In this document: positions 5,977 through 7,056 of the stretch, in pieces | Layout of the letters: each line of letters begins with the position of its first letter | How positions within the stretch are numbered: the stretch's first letter is position 1 | Origin: Oscillospiraceae bacterium | Lineage (GTDB): Bacteria; Bacillota; Clostridia; Oscillospirales; Ruminococcaceae | NCBI GenBank assembly: GCA_900768705.1 | Contig: CAAGEB010000186.1 | Coordinates: forward strand, 1-7,056 | Direction of reading: 5' to 3' | DNA: 7,056 nucleotides | The notes under the pieces: model-generated | Databases searched by the model: none | What the model was told of the DNA's origin: nothing | Seen by the model: the letters and a program-made list of their open reading frames with translations, nothing else | Position numbers and translations under genes: made by a program

Positions 5977-6666
5977 ATGAAGAACAGAAGAAACAGCAGC
6001 AATACAAAGGGACTGATTATTGCATCGGCAGTGGGAGCGGCAGCTGTTGCGGTATCCCTTATTGCCGCCTACAACAGCATTACCAAAAATCTTATCCCAA
6101 CGGCGTCCTCGTCCTACAGCCGGACATTTACCGCAAAGGAAAGCAGCGATGTTCCGGTGCAGAACAGCGTGACAAATGTTCCCTTATCTACGGAAAGCTC
6201 CGATAAAACCGAAAGCACGGAGTCTGCCGAACCCGTTAACAAGCCTGTTAAGTCGGAGGTAGGCAATATTATGCCCGTTGAGGGAGAAATCGATGTACCG
6301 TTCAGCAACGGCGAGCTTGTTAAATCCGTTACATTGGGCGTCTGGAAAACTCATGACGGAGCGGATATTCTCTGCGACGCCGGGACTGATGTCAAGTCCA
6401 TGTCCGACGGAATTGTCAAGGAAATAAAGGACGACCCGCTGTGGGGAGTGTGTGTTACAGTGGAACAGTCCAACGGACTGGATGTATGCTATTGCGGACT
6501 GGCAAAGGAACTTTCCGTCAAAGCGGGACAGGAGCTGAAACAAGGTGAAATAATCGGCAAAACCGGAGACACAAACCAATGTGAAATACTCCAAAAGCCC
6601 CATCTTCATATTGAGGTAAGGGACGGAGACAAGTATGTGGATCCGCTGTCCGTGGTGAAAAACTGA
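5977..6666 (+). CDS. M23 (LytM-type) peptidase-family protein, SpoIIQ-like
   Basis: The 229 residues comprise a basic N-terminus, one TM anchor (about 13-31), a Ser/Thr/Glu-rich low-complexity linker (about 42-95) and a C-terminal M23 domain (about 98-229). The motif H126-xxx-D130 in WKTHDGAD and H209-L-H211 in PHLHIEV are intact, so zinc can be bound. The usual YxHL catalytic histidine is replaced: the sequence reads YCGL with G174. The wording TLGVWKTHDGAD and LWGVCV resembles clostridial SpoIIQ, the forespore membrane protein that pairs with SpoIIIAH across the intermembrane space during engulfment. The sigma-F-like promoter supports this. The start is set by GGAAGG (5963-5968) 8 nt before the ATG. 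It is alone and divergent from the receptor operon; spoIID, a common neighbour, is not in view. Alternatively it is a general M23 wall hydrolase. Family assignment is firm; the SpoIIQ role is likely. Confidence 0.88.
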   Translation: MKNRRNSSNTKGLIIASAVGAAAVAVSLIAAYNSITKNLIPTASSSYSRTFTAKESSDVPVQNSVTNVPLSTESSDKTESTESAEPVNKPVKSEVGNIMPVEGEIDVPFSNGELVKSVTLGVWKTHDGADILCDAGTDVKSMSDGIVKEIKDDPLWGVCVTVEQSNGLDVCYCGLAKELSVKAGQELKQGEIIGKTGDTNQCEILQKPHLHIEVRDGDKYVDPLSVVKN

Positions 6667-6715
6667 TTTCACGATATATCCGCAGATTATTTCTTGCGAA
6701 ATCCGAAAAGCCTCC

Positions 6716-6761
6716 GGGAACGGGCAGCGTAACGCTTCGGGTAATTCCCAACAATATTTTT
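6716..6761 (+). terminator. Weak candidate terminator of the M23 gene
   Basis: The outer arms GGGAA/TTCCC and inner arms AGCG/CGCT are separated by an internal loop, and a T-run (6756-6761) follows after a few bases. The pairing is interrupted and the T-run is not adjacent, so this is only tentative; the stronger hairpins further downstream could do the job instead. Confidence 0.25.
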
Positions 6762-6819
6762 CAATGTGGTTTAGTCTGTGCCTGTAAGCTAATAAGTCTG
6801 TTCAGACCAAGAAATGTGG

Positions 6820-6850
6820 TTTCGGGGGAAAACGGTGTTTTCCCCCGAAA
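6820..6850. repeat. Perfect 14-bp stem-loop with 3-nt loop
   Basis: TTTCGGGGGAAAAC (6820-6833) pairs perfectly with GTTTTCCCCCGAAA (6837-6850) around GGT. There is no adjacent T-run on either strand, so it does not look like a standard intrinsic terminator. TGTGG flanks both sides (6816-6819 region and 6854-6857). It may be an RNA processing or stability hairpin, a palindromic repeat unit, or a protein-binding site. Confidence 0.7.
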
Positions 6851-6872
6851 ATTGTGGCTGAAAAACAGGTCA

Positions 6873-6930
6873 GCTTTAAGGCAACACCGCACAAAGCCGT
6901 AAGGTGTTCTCTGTGCGGTATTGCTTTAAA
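6873..6930 (+). repeat. Palindromic repeat family copy 2; terminator-like hairpin
   Basis: The arms 6875-6893 and 6912-6930 pair over 19 positions if a few G-U pairs are allowed, so it folds well as plus-strand RNA and less well as minus-strand RNA. Read on the plus strand it matches the minus strand of 2098-2151, sharing 21 consecutive bases (6880-6900) and similar arms. Both copies are oriented the same way relative to the gene they follow, which suggests a terminator or 3'-end role. Confidence 0.65.
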
Positions 6931-6939
6931 CAATCTGAA

Positions 6940-7056
6940 GGTCACCTCTAAAAACCTTGTTTGAGATAAAATCAGCAGTGCACGCCGTCTGCTGCGTCAA
7001 ACCTCCTCGCAAGGCATACAGCCTTGCTTCGTCGGCTTTCCTTGCAGCCGACGCAC
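6940..7056. mobile_element. MITE-like element, second copy, cut by the window end
   Basis: Positions 6940-7056 match 29-145 in the same orientation with three differences in 117 bp. The left inverted-repeat end is present; the right end is beyond the window. In this copy CGTCGGCT and AGCCGACG form an 8-bp inner stem (about 7029-7052) that is broken in the first copy. It begins 9 bp after the palindromic repeat at 6873-6930. Confidence 0.8.

Larger units (their letters stand above)
6667..6939. other. Non-coding, repeat-rich gap after the M23 gene
   Basis: No convincing coding region is present. The gap holds a weak stem with GGGAA (6716-6720) and TTCCC (6745-6749) around AGCG-TAA-CGCT (6726-6736), followed by TATTTTT, which might terminate the M23 transcript. 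It also has a direct repeat AATGTGGTTT (6763-6772 and 6813-6822), a palindrome GTCTGTTCAGAC (6796-6807), a perfect stem-loop (6820-6850) and a second copy of the 2098-2151 repeat family (6873-6930). Confidence 0.6.

Noticed and set aside
6184..6754. Minus-strand frames opposite the M23 gene
   Set aside because: They are shadows of a gene with intact zinc motifs and a promoter; no family features are seen.
1..7056. CRISPR array, tRNA, rRNA or phage/defence genes
   Set aside because: No regularly spaced repeats, no tRNA-like cloverleaf and no relevant protein motifs were seen on either strand.

Overview
The window looks like a piece of a low-to-mid GC Gram-positive, spore-forming anaerobe, most likely a Ruminococcus-like member of the Oscillospiraceae. 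This rests on four things: a clostridial ATP-dependent PEP carboxykinase, a clostridial type of TFIIB-like zinc-ribbon membrane protein, a SpoIIQ-like M23 protein with a sigma-F-like promoter, and short dispersed repeats of a kind I associate with Ruminococcus genomes. No 16S or other taxonomic marker is present, so the genus is an inference.

Layout. Positions 29-187 hold a small MITE-like element with imperfect terminal inverted repeats and a candidate TATT target duplication, just past the stop of pckA. pckA (211-1815, minus) has a near-consensus housekeeping promoter at 1906-1934. The gap from 1816 to 2209 also contains a short possible coding remnant and a strong palindrome (2103-2142), placed as terminator of the next operon. 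That operon is also on the minus strand. It has a promoter at 5777-5805, a dCache methyl-accepting chemotaxis protein (3706-5706), a two-zinc-ribbon membrane protein (2586-3671) and a small signal-peptide plus one-TM protein (2210-2569) that looks like a TPM-domain protein without its TPM domain. Divergent from it is the M23/SpoIIQ-like gene (5977-6666, plus). The last 390 bp are non-coding and rich in repeats. They hold several hairpins, a second copy of the 2103-2142 palindrome family, and a second copy of the MITE that runs off the window end.

How the genes relate. pckA is central metabolism; in ruminococci it is usually thought to carboxylate PEP to oxaloacetate for succinate formation. 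The receptor operon would link sensing of an extracellular small molecule, possibly an amino acid, with two membrane proteins of unknown job. The M23 gene belongs to sporulation by similarity and promoter type. I see no complete new defence, mobile or biosynthetic system. The most notable points are the TPM-less small protein, the sigma-F-like promoter, and the two repeat families that occur on both sides of the gene block.
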